Positions 13,836 to 21,947 of a stretch of 23,857 nt of DNA are shown here, piece by piece (positions within the stretch are counted from its first letter, which is position 1; every line of letters begins with the position of its first letter). The translations under genes were made by a program, and so were the position numbers. The notes beneath the pieces were generated by a model. The model was not told the origin of the DNA. It saw only the letters and a program-made list of their open reading frames with translations, and did not search any database. Source of the DNA: a virus. The stretch is taken from IMG/VR virus record IMGVR_UViG_3300030943_000174, positions 1 through 23,857 of that record; one strand, 5' to 3'.

Positions 13836-15554
13836 ATGGCAGACGTTATGAAACTTGGTTTAATTCTATCGGCAACGGACAAAATGTCCCGTATTGTTGA
13901 CCAAGCCATGGGAAAGTCATTCAAATCTATGAGTAATTTTCAAAAGAGATCAAAAGCAATTGGAGGTTCATTACAGAAGTCTGGAGCCGTTATGATGGCA
14001 GCTGGAACAGCAATAGCCGGTGCTTTATTCGCAAATTTCAATGCAGTAAATGAAAAAGCAAAAGAAGTACAGTTCACCTCTCAAAAAATAGGATTATCAA
14101 CTGAAGAATTTCAAAAATTAAGCTATGCTGCAAAGAGAAGTAATGTAAGTGTAGAACAATTTCAAGTCGGTATGGGAAAGCTTTCTAAAACTATGGTATT
14201 GGCAGCACATGGAGAAAAGGCTTCTCAAAAAATCATGTCTATGATGGGTGTCAGCGCAAAAGATAGTAACGGTAAACTAAAAACGACTGCAAAAGTAATA
14301 CAGGAACTTTCCGATAAATATAAAAATGCAAAGGACGGACCTACAAAGGTTGCATTAGCCATGTTGGCATTTGGTAAATCCGGAAAGGATATGATTCCAA
14401 TGCTCAATAAAGGAGGTAAAGCAATTGAGGATTTAGGAAATAAATTCAGAAAATCAAATGCATATTTATCACGTGAAAATATAGCAGCATTTGGTAAATA
14501 CAGAGCTTCAGTAGCCAATACAAAACTTCAACTTGACGGATTAAAAAATCAAATAGCCATTTCCACACTTCCAACAGCTATAAAGTTAGCTGATAAAATA
14601 TCAAAGTTAGCTGATAAATTTGGAAACTGGATAAAAAGAAATCAAGATTTATTTTCAACTTTAGTAAAAGTAGCGTCAGTAATTGCGGGGCTACTTATTG
14701 TTATGGGGGCATTTAATGTTGTTTCAGGAACGGTAATTAAGTTTGTTGGAACGGTTTCAAAAGCAATGAGTCTAGCTAAAAACTCCATGTTGCTTTTCAA
14801 AATTCAATATTATGCATTAGCAGCGGCTCAAAAAGTATCTGCTATGTGGACGGCCATAACAACTTCAAGTGTATGGGCATTCACGGCTGCATTACTTGCA
14901 AATCCAATCACGTGGGTAGTTATTGGTATTGTTGCATTGGTAGCAGGATTGGTATTGGCATGGAAAAAGTTTGAAGGATTCAGGGCAGCGGTAAAGACTA
15001 CCTGGGCAGTTGTGAAGGGATTTGGAAACATATTAAAAGAATACGTACTTGACAGGATTAAAGGCATCATATCCGGATTGGGTTCAATGGGAAGGGCTAT
15101 TGGATTATTATTCAAAGGTAAGTTTGCAGCAGCCGGTAAAGAAGCTTTAAAAGGAGTTAAGGACTTATCCGGATATTCTGCTGCTGAAAATGCAATGAAG
15201 AAAACAGTTAAGTTAACTCAAAATATAAAACCTACCTTTTCAAAGATACTTGCACAAGAAAAAGCGATTGTAAAAGACAAGGAAAAAGCAACCGTACAAG
15301 CGCATAAAGAATCAAAGGTTGTTCAAATACACTCAACTAATAAAAGAGATACAGTCAAAACAGTTGCTACAAATAGTACTGTTAACTCAAATGCTCCAGT
15401 TATTCATTATGCTCCAGTTATTCATTTGAATGGTGGAAGTTTGACAGATAAGGCTGATTTTATGAAATTATTGAAAGATAATCAAAAAGAATTTGAGCAA
15501 TTTTTAAAAAAAATAGCAGGAAATAATCAAAGAATATCATACCAAGCTTTATAA
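13836..15554 (+). CDS. Tail tape measure protein
   Basis: A 572-residue tape measure, which sets tail length and lies inside the tube. The N-terminal part (1-60) opens with MKLGLILSATDKMSRIVDQAMGKSFKSMSNFQKRSKAIGGSLQKSG, the usual 'l.a.D..S..l......' start. Residues 80-240 carry the TP901-type core with QKIGLSTEEFQKLSYAAKRSNVSVEQFQ and ALAMLAFGKSGKDMIPML. Strong hydrophobic segments at about 275-300 and 343-377 probably insert in the host membrane during DNA entry. The C-terminal part is lysine-rich and ends in a helix. It is short for a tape measure, so the tail should be short too. AT-rich (about 25% GC in a 60-base sample). It follows its own terminator and promoter-like cassette. Confidence 0.92.
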   Translation: MADVMKLGLILSATDKMSRIVDQAMGKSFKSMSNFQKRSKAIGGSLQKSGAVMMAAGTAIAGALFANFNAVNEKAKEVQFTSQKIGLSTEEFQKLSYAAKRSNVSVEQFQVGMGKLSKTMVLAAHGEKASQKIMSMMGVSAKDSNGKLKTTAKVIQELSDKYKNAKDGPTKVALAMLAFGKSGKDMIPMLNKGGKAIEDLGNKFRKSNAYLSRENIAAFGKYRASVANTKLQLDGLKNQIAISTLPTAIKLADKISKLADKFGNWIKRNQDLFSTLVKVASVIAGLLIVMGAFNVVSGTVIKFVGTVSKAMSLAKNSMLLFKIQYYALAAAQKVSAMWTAITTSSVWAFTAALLANPITWVVIGIVALVAGLVLAWKKFEGFRAAVKTTWAVVKGFGNILKEYVLDRIKGIISGLGSMGRAIGLLFKGKFAAAGKEALKGVKDLSGYSAAENAMKKTVKLTQNIKPTFSKILAQEKAIVKDKEKATVQAHKESKVVQIHSTNKRDTVKTVATNSTVNSNAPVIHYAPVIHLNGGSLTDKADFMKLLKDNQKEFEQFLKKIAGNNQRISYQAL

Positions 15555-15559
15555 TATAC

Positions 15560-16459
15560 ATGTTTCTCCAGCTAGGCACATATAAATTCGAAGGTATTAA
15601 GTTACCTCAATCATGGAATCGTTCAAGGGAGACTCTTTACGGGCAGATCGCAATTATAGGAAGTAAACCGGTAGTTCAGAATGTCGGTGAGAAGTTGGAA
15701 GAAATTGAACTGGGTATTTTTTTAAGTTCGGAATTTTGTACTCCTAAAAGTGAAATGGAAGCATTGCACTCAATCAGGACCCGCGGAGTAGTATCGAACC
15801 TGGTTGACGGAACTGGAAAGAATTACGGGAAGTTTGTGATTACCTCTATTCAGGAAGATATTGTAAACGCATTACCGGACGGATATATAACGGATATTTC
15901 AGCAACGTTGCGGTTATTAGAGTATAACACGACTGAATCGTTGGTTAAACAAACAGGGAAAGCTTTTGTAAACAGTAACCCGGTTGCCACTCTTCCATTG
16001 ACAGTTATTAAAACGCCAATGGTATTGATAGTAACTTCGATTAAACATGGAACTGATATTTCAAAACAGATTAGTACACAAATAGCAAAGGGACAAATGT
16101 CAGCCGGAAAATTAAATCGGTTACAACAGAGTGCTCAGAGTGCAATTGATAATTTTAATGTGGCAACTTCAAAGATAGATAATGCCCGTAAAATGATACA
16201 GCGAGGCTCAACGCAGGTACATATGGCCCTTAACCAGGCAACAGGTACATTGACGAATATAAAGATACTGGCTTCAAGAATACAAATAGCCACTGAACAG
16301 ATAAACAGCATTCCAGGTGCTATATTGGGAGCGGACAGTTTGCAGGATTATGCTGATTTAATGAATAACGGTGAATTACTAAGTTCCGGTGTATATGCAC
16401 TCAATATAGCAAGTACACCATTTGCGGCGGTAATTGGAAGCAGGGAGGGAGGAATATGA
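15560..16459 (+). CDS. gpU-like tail terminator protein with helical extension
   Basis: A 299-residue protein whose first 130 residues fit the P2 gpU family: MFLQLGTYKFEGIKLPQSWNRSRETLYGQIAIIGSKPVVQNVGEKLEEIELGIFLSSEFC, the usual 'LG...F......l.rs..y.wae......p..q..G...e.i.l.g' pattern. gpU closes the growing tail tube and sheath. Residues 150-299 form a long, mostly helical extension rich in Q, S and N. Plain gpU proteins are about 150 residues, so this is about twice that; the extension may resemble the C-terminal half of DNA-circularisation-type tail proteins. It starts six bases after the tape measure stop, and its TGA overlaps the ATG of the next small gene (ATGA). Confidence 0.8.
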   Translation: MFLQLGTYKFEGIKLPQSWNRSRETLYGQIAIIGSKPVVQNVGEKLEEIELGIFLSSEFCTPKSEMEALHSIRTRGVVSNLVDGTGKNYGKFVITSIQEDIVNALPDGYITDISATLRLLEYNTTESLVKQTGKAFVNSNPVATLPLTVIKTPMVLIVTSIKHGTDISKQISTQIAKGQMSAGKLNRLQQSAQSAIDNFNVATSKIDNARKMIQRGSTQVHMALNQATGTLTNIKILASRIQIATEQINSIPGAILGADSLQDYADLMNNGELLSSGVYALNIASTPFAAVIGSREGGI

Positions 16460-16617
16460 TACTTATAATAGTGTATTTTATAGTTGCAGTGATAATATTT
16501 ATCTTTTCACCCGTAATTTTATTAATCCTACTAAGATTAATAAAAACAGTTTTTATTACGTGGCCTTTGGTATCACTAAGATTAATAGAAAGAAACCTGC
16601 TTAAAAAGTATTTATGA
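16456..16617 (+). CDS. Small hydrophobic membrane protein in the tail operon
   Basis: A 53-residue gene linked at both ends by ATGA overlaps: its ATG (16456) overlaps the gpU-like stop, and its TGA (16615-16617) overlaps the gpX-like start (16614). This makes it very likely to be translated. The first 29 residues are nearly all hydrophobic (MILIIVYFIVAVIIFIFSPV, then ILLILLRLI), enough for one membrane span or a short hairpin around S18-P19. The rest is basic and amphipathic, ending in IERNLLKKYL. I know no family. A membrane role during DNA entry, a small holin or antiholin, or a tape measure helper are all possible. Confidence 0.65.
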   Translation: MILIIVYFIVAVIIFIFSPVILLILLRLIKTVFITWPLVSLRLIERNLLKKYL

Positions 16618-16835
16618 GTAAGTCTATTAATCATATATGTTCGCAAGGTCAAACGTGGGGTTATTTGGCCAACTTATACTATGGCAGTATGAAAGGTATA
16701 AAGACATTGGTTGATGCTAATCCAGGCGTTCCAATTGATCCTATATTACCCTACGGAACAACTTTAATAGTTCCCATTGTTGAGAATACTGATTCGGCAT
16801 TGATAATAACGAAATTGGCACCATGGAAGAACTAG
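16614..16835 (+). CDS. gpX-like tail protein (LysM-type)
   Basis: A 73-residue protein like P2 gpX (67 residues), with one LysM-like fold. The sequence shows the family pattern: CSQGQTWGYLANLYYGSMKGIKTLVDANPGV (9-39), matching 'qgdtld.ia...yG......e.vl.aNPgL', and a C-terminal YGTTLIVPIV strand. gpX is needed for tail assembly, near the hub or tail tip. It overlaps the small membrane gene in front by four bases and the gpD-like gene behind by 13 bases (or ends 2 bases before it, if that gene starts at 16838). Confidence 0.9.
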   Translation: MSKSINHICSQGQTWGYLANLYYGSMKGIKTLVDANPGVPIDPILPYGTTLIVPIVENTDSALIITKLAPWKN

Positions 16836-17926
16836 CAATGAAGCCGGTTGTAAAAATAATATGGAATAACAAGGATATTGCTACAACGGTAGAAAAATAT
16901 CTTTCAAGTATTAGTTATACGGACCATGAAGAAGGTGCCAGTGACGAATGCACGTTGAAATTCGATAATACTTCAGGAATTTGGAGCGAAGACTGGTATC
17001 CTGTGGAAGGAGATACGATTCAAGCTTATATTGGATATAATGACAAGCTGATTGATTGTGGCATATTTCAGGTGGACGAGGTGACATTATCAGGGGTGCC
17101 TGACGAGATAGAAATCAAAACAATCGCTTCAGGAATAACAAAGGCACTCAGGACGCGGAATAACAAAGCATTTGAAGAGATGACTTTGAAACAAATAGCG
17201 TTGTTTTTTTGCAACAAACACGGGTTAAGACTGATTGATAATTCAAGTCTGAAATTAAATCAAATCAACCTGGACCGTAAGACTCAGGAAAATAAAACGG
17301 ATCTGGCTTTTTTGAGTGAGATAGCTAAAGAGTACGGATTCTTATTTTATATAAAAGGGAGCGATCTTGTTTTTGTAGATTACTATACACTGGATAATTC
17401 TCCGTCTGTTATGGAGATTGACAAGACAGATATAGGTAGTTATTCGTTGACAAATAAAACATACGATACTTATGCTTCAGCTTCGATTGTCCATAGAAAC
17501 CCGAAAAAAGGGAAGTTGATAAAAAGCGAGGTGACTGATATCTTGAATAATAACGTTGTTGATATTCACGTTTTGGGCGGGAAAGCCGGAAATATCCAAC
17601 AGGCTGAAATGAAAGTCAAAGGCGGACTTTGGAATAAGAATAAATTCAAGGAGTCTGGAACGTTGAATGATTTACCGGGTGATCCGTTGCTTGTTTCGGG
17701 TGTGAACTTTGATTTAACAGGTTTTGGATTACCCAGCGGAAAGTATCACAACGTAACTAGTACGCACACTGTTTCAGGAGGTTCGGTTTATACAACGAGT
17801 TTAGAGATCCGGAAGACGGGAACAATTCCGAAACCTAAACGGGTTCCCAGAGTTGCGAAACCTAAACCAACGCAATCGGAAACAGTTCAATTGGACACTA
17901 ATGATGAAATAGAAGAAAATCAATAA
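16823..17926 (+). CDS. Baseplate hub protein, gpD-like (late control D family)
   Basis: A 367-residue hub protein of the P2 gpD / T4 gp27 type, the ring that joins tube and spike. Matching parts: the N-terminal strands 'ISYTDHEEGASDECTLKFDNTSGIWSEDWYPVEGD' (about 28-62), CGIFQVDEVTLSGVPDEIEIKTIASG (about 75-100), the 'AFLSEIAKEYGFLFYIKGSDLVFVD' segment (about 162-187) and GDPLLVSGVNFDLTGFGLPSGKYHNVTSTHTVSGGSVYTTSLEIRK near the end. The last 45 residues are proline- and lysine-rich and then acidic, probably disordered. ATG 16823 overlaps the gpX stop; ATG 16838 (residue 6) just after it is equally possible. Confidence 0.9.
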   Translation: MEELAMKPVVKIIWNNKDIATTVEKYLSSISYTDHEEGASDECTLKFDNTSGIWSEDWYPVEGDTIQAYIGYNDKLIDCGIFQVDEVTLSGVPDEIEIKTIASGITKALRTRNNKAFEEMTLKQIALFFCNKHGLRLIDNSSLKLNQINLDRKTQENKTDLAFLSEIAKEYGFLFYIKGSDLVFVDYYTLDNSPSVMEIDKTDIGSYSLTNKTYDTYASASIVHRNPKKGKLIKSEVTDILNNNVVDIHVLGGKAGNIQQAEMKVKGGLWNKNKFKESGTLNDLPGDPLLVSGVNFDLTGFGLPSGKYHNVTSTHTVSGGSVYTTSLEIRKTGTIPKPKRVPRVAKPKPTQSETVQLDTNDEIEENQ

Positions 17927-17930
17927 TTGA

Positions 17931-18389
17931 ATGTTACGATACGGACTAATTAGTGAAGTTGATTATTCGACAGGTCGGGCAAGGGTAAACTTTGACGATT
18001 TAGGTATTGTATCCGATTGGTTGACATTACCAAAAAATATAAAGGAAAATAGGTACTTTGAAGTCAATATGCAGGTTGCGGTACTCATGCATGATAATGG
18101 AGAAGACGGTGAGATAATCCATGAAGTACCCAATGATGACGTGAAGCCTCCAATCTGGGCTAGTGAGAATGTAGAAGGAATTGAATTTAAGGACGGAACA
18201 AAAGTGACTTATGATAATTCAACTAAGAAACTTACAATTGATGCTGGATTAACAGGTGAACTAGTTTTTAATTGCGCAAAGTTAACCGTTTCAGGGGATA
18301 TTATAGGACAAATAGCCGGGATAGGAAATGTATCATTATTAACTCACGTGCATGCTTCCATAGGTGCACCACCAACACCAACACCATGA
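17931..18389 (+). CDS. Baseplate spike protein, gpV-like
   Basis: A 152-residue tail spike of the P2 gpV / Mu gp45 type. Residues 1-75 form the OB-fold (YGLISEVDYSTGRARVNFDDLGIVSDWLTLP, then VNMQVAVLMHDNGEDGEIIHEV). Residues 85-135 are short repeated strands (GIEFKDGTKVTYDNSTKKLTIDAG) that build the triple-stranded beta-helix needle. The tip holds H139-V-H141, the His-x-His pair that binds an iron ion at the apex in P2 and Mu spikes, followed by a short proline tail APPTPTP. The needle pierces the outer membrane, which fits a Gram-negative-type envelope. The next gene's ATG overlaps its TGA (ATGA). Confidence 0.9.
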   Translation: MLRYGLISEVDYSTGRARVNFDDLGIVSDWLTLPKNIKENRYFEVNMQVAVLMHDNGEDGEIIHEVPNDDVKPPIWASENVEGIEFKDGTKVTYDNSTKKLTIDAGLTGELVFNCAKLTVSGDIIGQIAGIGNVSLLTHVHASIGAPPTPTP

Positions 18390-18901
18390 GTTTTGATAAA
18401 TCAATAAATATAGGTAAAATTGGAATTGCGAAAACAATAGACGATGTAATTGCGAAAACAAAAGATAATGGATTAGGGAATAAAAATCCTTATGACCTAG
18501 AAGATATAAATTATAATGGTTTTGGGCTTATCGTATCCGGTGTAGATGATATCGCTCAAAGTTGGCATATCATATTAAATACCATACCTGGAAGTGATCC
18601 ACTCAGGGCAGCATTTGGCAGCGGAGTATTTAACTACATTGATAAGCCTGTAAATCAGTATGAAGGTGATTTTGCATCACAGATAATTAAAGACCTGGAA
18701 AGGTGGGAAAAAAGAGCAACGATAAGCCAGGTAAAACGAACCATATATGATGGAAAGGTTGCGGCTCATATTGAAGGGTTATTTACAGAAACAAATACAC
18801 CCATTCAGATAACCGTTGATTTGAGTGATCTTTCAACACAGAATTTGACTGAAATACAAAAGGCGTATGCTGATTCATATCAGGATGAAGCTTATTCATA
18901 A
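18386..18901 (+). CDS. Baseplate wedge protein, GPW/gp25 family
   Basis: A 171-residue protein of the P2 gpW / T4 gp25 family, which joins baseplate wedges to the sheath. The core is at about 50-110: DDIAQSWHIILNTIPGSDPLRAAFGSGVFNYIDKP, where 'i.qsi..iL.T.pGer..rpdfG..l...id.p' is the family signature, followed by 'LERWEKRATISQVK' (about 107) and VDLS near the C-terminus. I chose ATG 18386, coupled by ATGA to the spike gene. A start at 18272 in the same frame lies inside the spike gene and adds an unlike arginine-rich leader. The next gene begins 16 bases after its stop. Confidence 0.92.
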   Translation: MSFDKSINIGKIGIAKTIDDVIAKTKDNGLGNKNPYDLEDINYNGFGLIVSGVDDIAQSWHIILNTIPGSDPLRAAFGSGVFNYIDKPVNQYEGDFASQIIKDLERWEKRATISQVKRTIYDGKVAAHIEGLFTETNTPIQITVDLSDLSTQNLTEIQKAYADSYQDEAYS

Positions 18902-18917
18902 AATAACGAATTAAGAA

Positions 18918-20060
18918 ATGGCACTAACAGAACCTATTTTCGTAGAAACGGATCCGGCAAAGATATTATCTGAGATACTGGCAGACTTCACAGCCTTAAC
19001 AGGACGTGAGATTTATCCTGGACAACCTGAATACTCTATTTGTTCCTGTATGGCTTACCACAAGACGTTAACCATGAACAGGATTAATGAGACTGGAAAG
19101 GCTATGTTGGTCGACTTCTCACAAAATCCGGTGTTGGATTATCTGGCAGCTCTTTTTAATATAGTTCGACTACCTGCAGCATCAGCAAGTTGTACTCTTT
19201 TATTTAATTTGATAAACGGGCATTTAGCGGTTACTATTCCAATAGGTACCAGGGTGAGATCAACGGATGGTAATGCGATATTTGAGACGGTAGATGACAT
19301 CACCGTAAATGAAGGTGTGAATTCGGTCAGCATACTTGCTACCTGTCAGACAACCGGAATTTCAGGAAATGGATATGATATTGGCGTAGTTTCAGTTTTA
19401 CAGGACGTTTACGCATATATTTCAAGCGTTTCAAATTTGGAACTTACTTCAGGCGGAAGTGACGAAGAAACGGACCAACAATTAAGGGACCGAATTAAAC
19501 TGGCAACTTCACAATACAGTGTAGCAGGGAGCCGTAATGCTTACATATTCTGGACTAAATCTGCAAATGCACTAATCACGGACGTTGCGGTAGTTACCTA
19601 TTCAGAAAACAATACCATTGTCCCTGGTGAAGTATGGATATACCCTCTTTTAAAAGACGGACAGATACCCTCAAGTTCGCTTATTACTGAAATTGAAACG
19701 GTATTGAGAGCTGAGAATGTACGACCAATGACAGACACTGTATTAGTGAAAAGTCCTGAAGTAGTAGATTATCAACTTGAAATTAATGTTGTGAAAAGAC
19801 CCGAATATAACGGAGTTGATTTAATAACGAAATTAACCGTCATATTAAACTCTTTTGGAATAGCAAATTATACCATGTTAGGTATTGATGTGGTGGCTTC
19901 TTACATTGAAAGCATATGCAGAATTGAAGGTGTATATGACATAACAGTTACAATTGATTCGACAAAAGCATTGACCGGACGGAATCTGATAATTGAACCA
20001 TGGGAACTTGCAAAACAAAGTGGATTGACAGTTACTGTAACAGGTTCTAATAACGGATAA
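18918..20060 (+). CDS. Baseplate protein J
   Basis: A 380-residue baseplate J protein (P2 gpJ is 302 residues, Mu gp47 is 360), a main part of the baseplate wedge. Family marks: the helical N-terminus, LDYLAALFNIVRLPAASASCTLLFNL (about 73-98), IPIGTRVRSTDGNAIFETVDDITV (about 108-131), LTSGGSDEETDQQLRDRIKLATSQYSVAGSRNAYIFWTKSA (about 176-216), and VTYSENNTIVPGEVWIYPLL, matching the conserved 'gG.D.Es.e.lr.Ri...............Y...a'. Followed 12 bases later by the gpI-like gene, the usual J-I order. Confidence 0.95.
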   Translation: MALTEPIFVETDPAKILSEILADFTALTGREIYPGQPEYSICSCMAYHKTLTMNRINETGKAMLVDFSQNPVLDYLAALFNIVRLPAASASCTLLFNLINGHLAVTIPIGTRVRSTDGNAIFETVDDITVNEGVNSVSILATCQTTGISGNGYDIGVVSVLQDVYAYISSVSNLELTSGGSDEETDQQLRDRIKLATSQYSVAGSRNAYIFWTKSANALITDVAVVTYSENNTIVPGEVWIYPLLKDGQIPSSSLITEIETVLRAENVRPMTDTVLVKSPEVVDYQLEINVVKRPEYNGVDLITKLTVILNSFGIANYTMLGIDVVASYIESICRIEGVYDITVTIDSTKALTGRNLIIEPWELAKQSGLTVTVTGSNNG

Positions 20061-20072
20061 ATACATTTAGCA

Positions 20073-20678
20073 GTGAAAACGATATCATCAGCGATTGCAA
20101 ATTCCAGGTTGGGAGTATTTGACGACATGATTGCAAAGCAATTTGACGACATTGATCTTTCACCTGTCATGGTTTATCTGGTAGATTGCGTTGATAGTTC
20201 CGCTTTACCGTGGCTGGCTAAACAGTTAGACGTTGACGGGTTCCGTGGGTTTGATCAGTGTACAACTGAATTGCAACAGCGTAATTTGATCAAGAATGCA
20301 ATAGAACTTCACAGGCACGTAGGAACGATTTACGCAATAAAAAAAGCTTGCTCACTGATTGGATTTGCCCCAAAGTTAATTGAGGAAAACGTACCGATTA
20401 TACCGGGAGGCGAGAATGTATGGTGTGCGTTCAGAATATCATTAAATCCGGATGACCTCTCATACTTTGATAGGAATACTTTGCCAACTCTAAGAACTTA
20501 TATTAACTACTATAAGAGGGCTATCTGTATTCTGACTGAGATATACGTAGGTATCGATTTAATTGAGGATCGTATATTTAATATACCCGAAATTGAACGG
20601 GATACTTTGACTTTGACAGCGGTAATTGACACTACCGGAGACTTTAATAATGATTTTAATAATGACTTTTACAACTAA
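20073..20678 (+). CDS. Tail protein I (P2 gpI-like)
   Basis: A 201-residue baseplate protein that follows J as in P2 (gpI, 176 residues). The typical core is LPWLAKQLDVDGFRGF (about 46-61) and NLIKNAIELHRHVGTIYAIKKACSLIGF (about 73-100), the 'lp.LA..l.vd.w......r. li...i.lHr.kGT..aik..l...g' pattern. It starts with GTG 20073. The C-terminus ends in a short repeat, DFNNDFNNDFYN, encoded by nearly repeated 12-base units, which is unusual for the family. The fiber gene starts four bases after the stop. Confidence 0.88.
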   Translation: MKTISSAIANSRLGVFDDMIAKQFDDIDLSPVMVYLVDCVDSSALPWLAKQLDVDGFRGFDQCTTELQQRNLIKNAIELHRHVGTIYAIKKACSLIGFAPKLIEENVPIIPGGENVWCAFRISLNPDDLSYFDRNTLPTLRTYINYYKRAICILTEIYVGIDLIEDRIFNIPEIERDTLTLTAVIDTTGDFNNDFNNDFYN

Positions 20679-20681
20679 AAT

Positions 20682-21518
20682 ATGAACACATTAACGTATC
20701 TAAAGGCGCAGGTAGATTCTGTATTCGCAACCAACGGAACAAAGAATATTACAGCGATTATTGTTCGGCCTTTTTTGAAAAACTTCGTAGACGGGCTATT
20801 TACACCAGCCGGAACAGTTCGCATATGGCCGGGTTTTACATTACCAACGGGTTGGAGTAAATGTGATGGGAGTGCAATGAGTATTACTGACTATGCAGAT
20901 CTATATGCAGCTTTAGGTGGTCCTTCAAGTCCATACGGGGTAGGGGCAACAACTTTCAACATACCAATGATTCAGCCTTCACAGACAGTCATTCAAAAGG
21001 GTATAGCAGCCATTCAGATACAATGGCAGGGTAATGAGTACCAAATGGGAGAAACACTAACAGCAGCAGCTCCTGTTGGCGGTGTGGAAGCCACTTTCAA
21101 AGTTATAGGGGTAGGGCAAGCTTTCAATTTGCAAATTATATCAAGTGGAGAAGGGTTTGTATCAGGTACTCAGATAACCTTAACGGGTGGTACGGGTTCC
21201 GGTTGTGATATACTTATTACATCAGCATATAAACTCGGATCGACTGGGGGAGAAATTAACCACCTATTAACTGTTCCTGAAATGCCTTCGCATTCACACC
21301 AACAGATACCCCACTCACATGTAGTACAGCATGCTATTCAAGGAGGTTCTTCTTCAATTGGTGCAATTGGTGCAACCGGATCTAGCGTAACACCTGTACT
21401 TGACAGCAAGATACTGACCGGATCCACAGCTGCTGAGAATTACAATAATGGTGGAGGCTTACCCCACAATAACATGTCTCCATACGTGGCAATGAACTAT
21501 ATTATAAAACTATACTAG
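20682..21518 (+). CDS. Tail fiber protein with collar domain and inserted beta module
   Basis: A 278-residue fiber or tail tip protein. Residues 42-97 fit the phage tail collar domain: PAGTVRIWPGFTLPTGWSKCDGSAMSITDYADLYAALG and FNIPMI. The C-terminal part has the His-rich turn MPSHSHQQIPHSH (about 201-213) and ends LPHNNMSPYVAMNYIIKLY, the usual ending of these proteins. Between them, about residues 110-183, lies a Gly-Thr-rich module (YQMGETLTAAAPVGGVEATFKVIGVG, then SGEGFVSGTQITLTGGTGSG) of a kind seen inserted in other fiber proteins. The collar domain binds at the baseplate; the rest may touch the host surface. Confidence 0.85.
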   Translation: MNTLTYLKAQVDSVFATNGTKNITAIIVRPFLKNFVDGLFTPAGTVRIWPGFTLPTGWSKCDGSAMSITDYADLYAALGGPSSPYGVGATTFNIPMIQPSQTVIQKGIAAIQIQWQGNEYQMGETLTAAAPVGGVEATFKVIGVGQAFNLQIISSGEGFVSGTQITLTGGTGSGCDILITSAYKLGSTGGEINHLLTVPEMPSHSHQQIPHSHVVQHAIQGGSSSIGAIGATGSSVTPVLDSKILTGSTAAENYNNGGGLPHNNMSPYVAMNYIIKLY

Positions 21519-21519
21519 A

Positions 21520-21945
21520 ATGGAAAAGATAGGAATTAAGGGATTTCTTACTTTGAAATTCTACGACAAAGGGGTTTTGGTGAAAGAGGATAAGGGTAAT
21601 AACCTGATTGTCGGTAACGGCTATGCTAAACTATTATCTATGTTGATCGGAACCAATGATATTGGTATTGATAAAATACAGGTTGGAGTAGAGTCGCAAC
21701 CTGCAGACGGTCTAGATACTCAAATTCTATCTCCGGTAAATCTTGCTATAACTAGCAGAGAGATAACGAATGGAAAGCTAACCTTAGAGTTTCAATTTGG
21801 ATCTGCACAGGGAAACGGAACTACATTTTGCGAATTCGGAATTATTTTAAAAGACGGCTCGTTGTTTGCCCGTAAAGTATGGCCTGCATTCAATAAAATT
21901 GAGGACTTAACAATAAATGGTACCTGGGAGATAAAACTATTCTAA
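21520..21945 (+). CDS. Unknown tail-region protein
   Basis: A 141-residue protein I do not recognise by name. It is beta-rich: GFLTLKFYDKGVLVKEDKGNNLIVGNGYAKLLSMLIGT (8-45), IDKIQVGVESQPADGLDTQIL, then LTLEFQFGSAQGNGTTFCEFGIILKDGSLFARKVWPAFNKIEDLTINGTWEIKLF. The 'G.G.......a..i..i.vG......a..Dt.l' layout and the closing strand block resemble small structural proteins often found beside phage fiber genes. It begins one base after the collar fiber stop and ends two bases before the large fiber gene, so it is probably an attached tail-tip subunit or a fiber assembly helper. Confidence 0.6.
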   Translation: MEKIGIKGFLTLKFYDKGVLVKEDKGNNLIVGNGYAKLLSMLIGTNDIGIDKIQVGVESQPADGLDTQILSPVNLAITSREITNGKLTLEFQFGSAQGNGTTFCEFGIILKDGSLFARKVWPAFNKIEDLTINGTWEIKLF

Positions 21946-21947
21946 GC

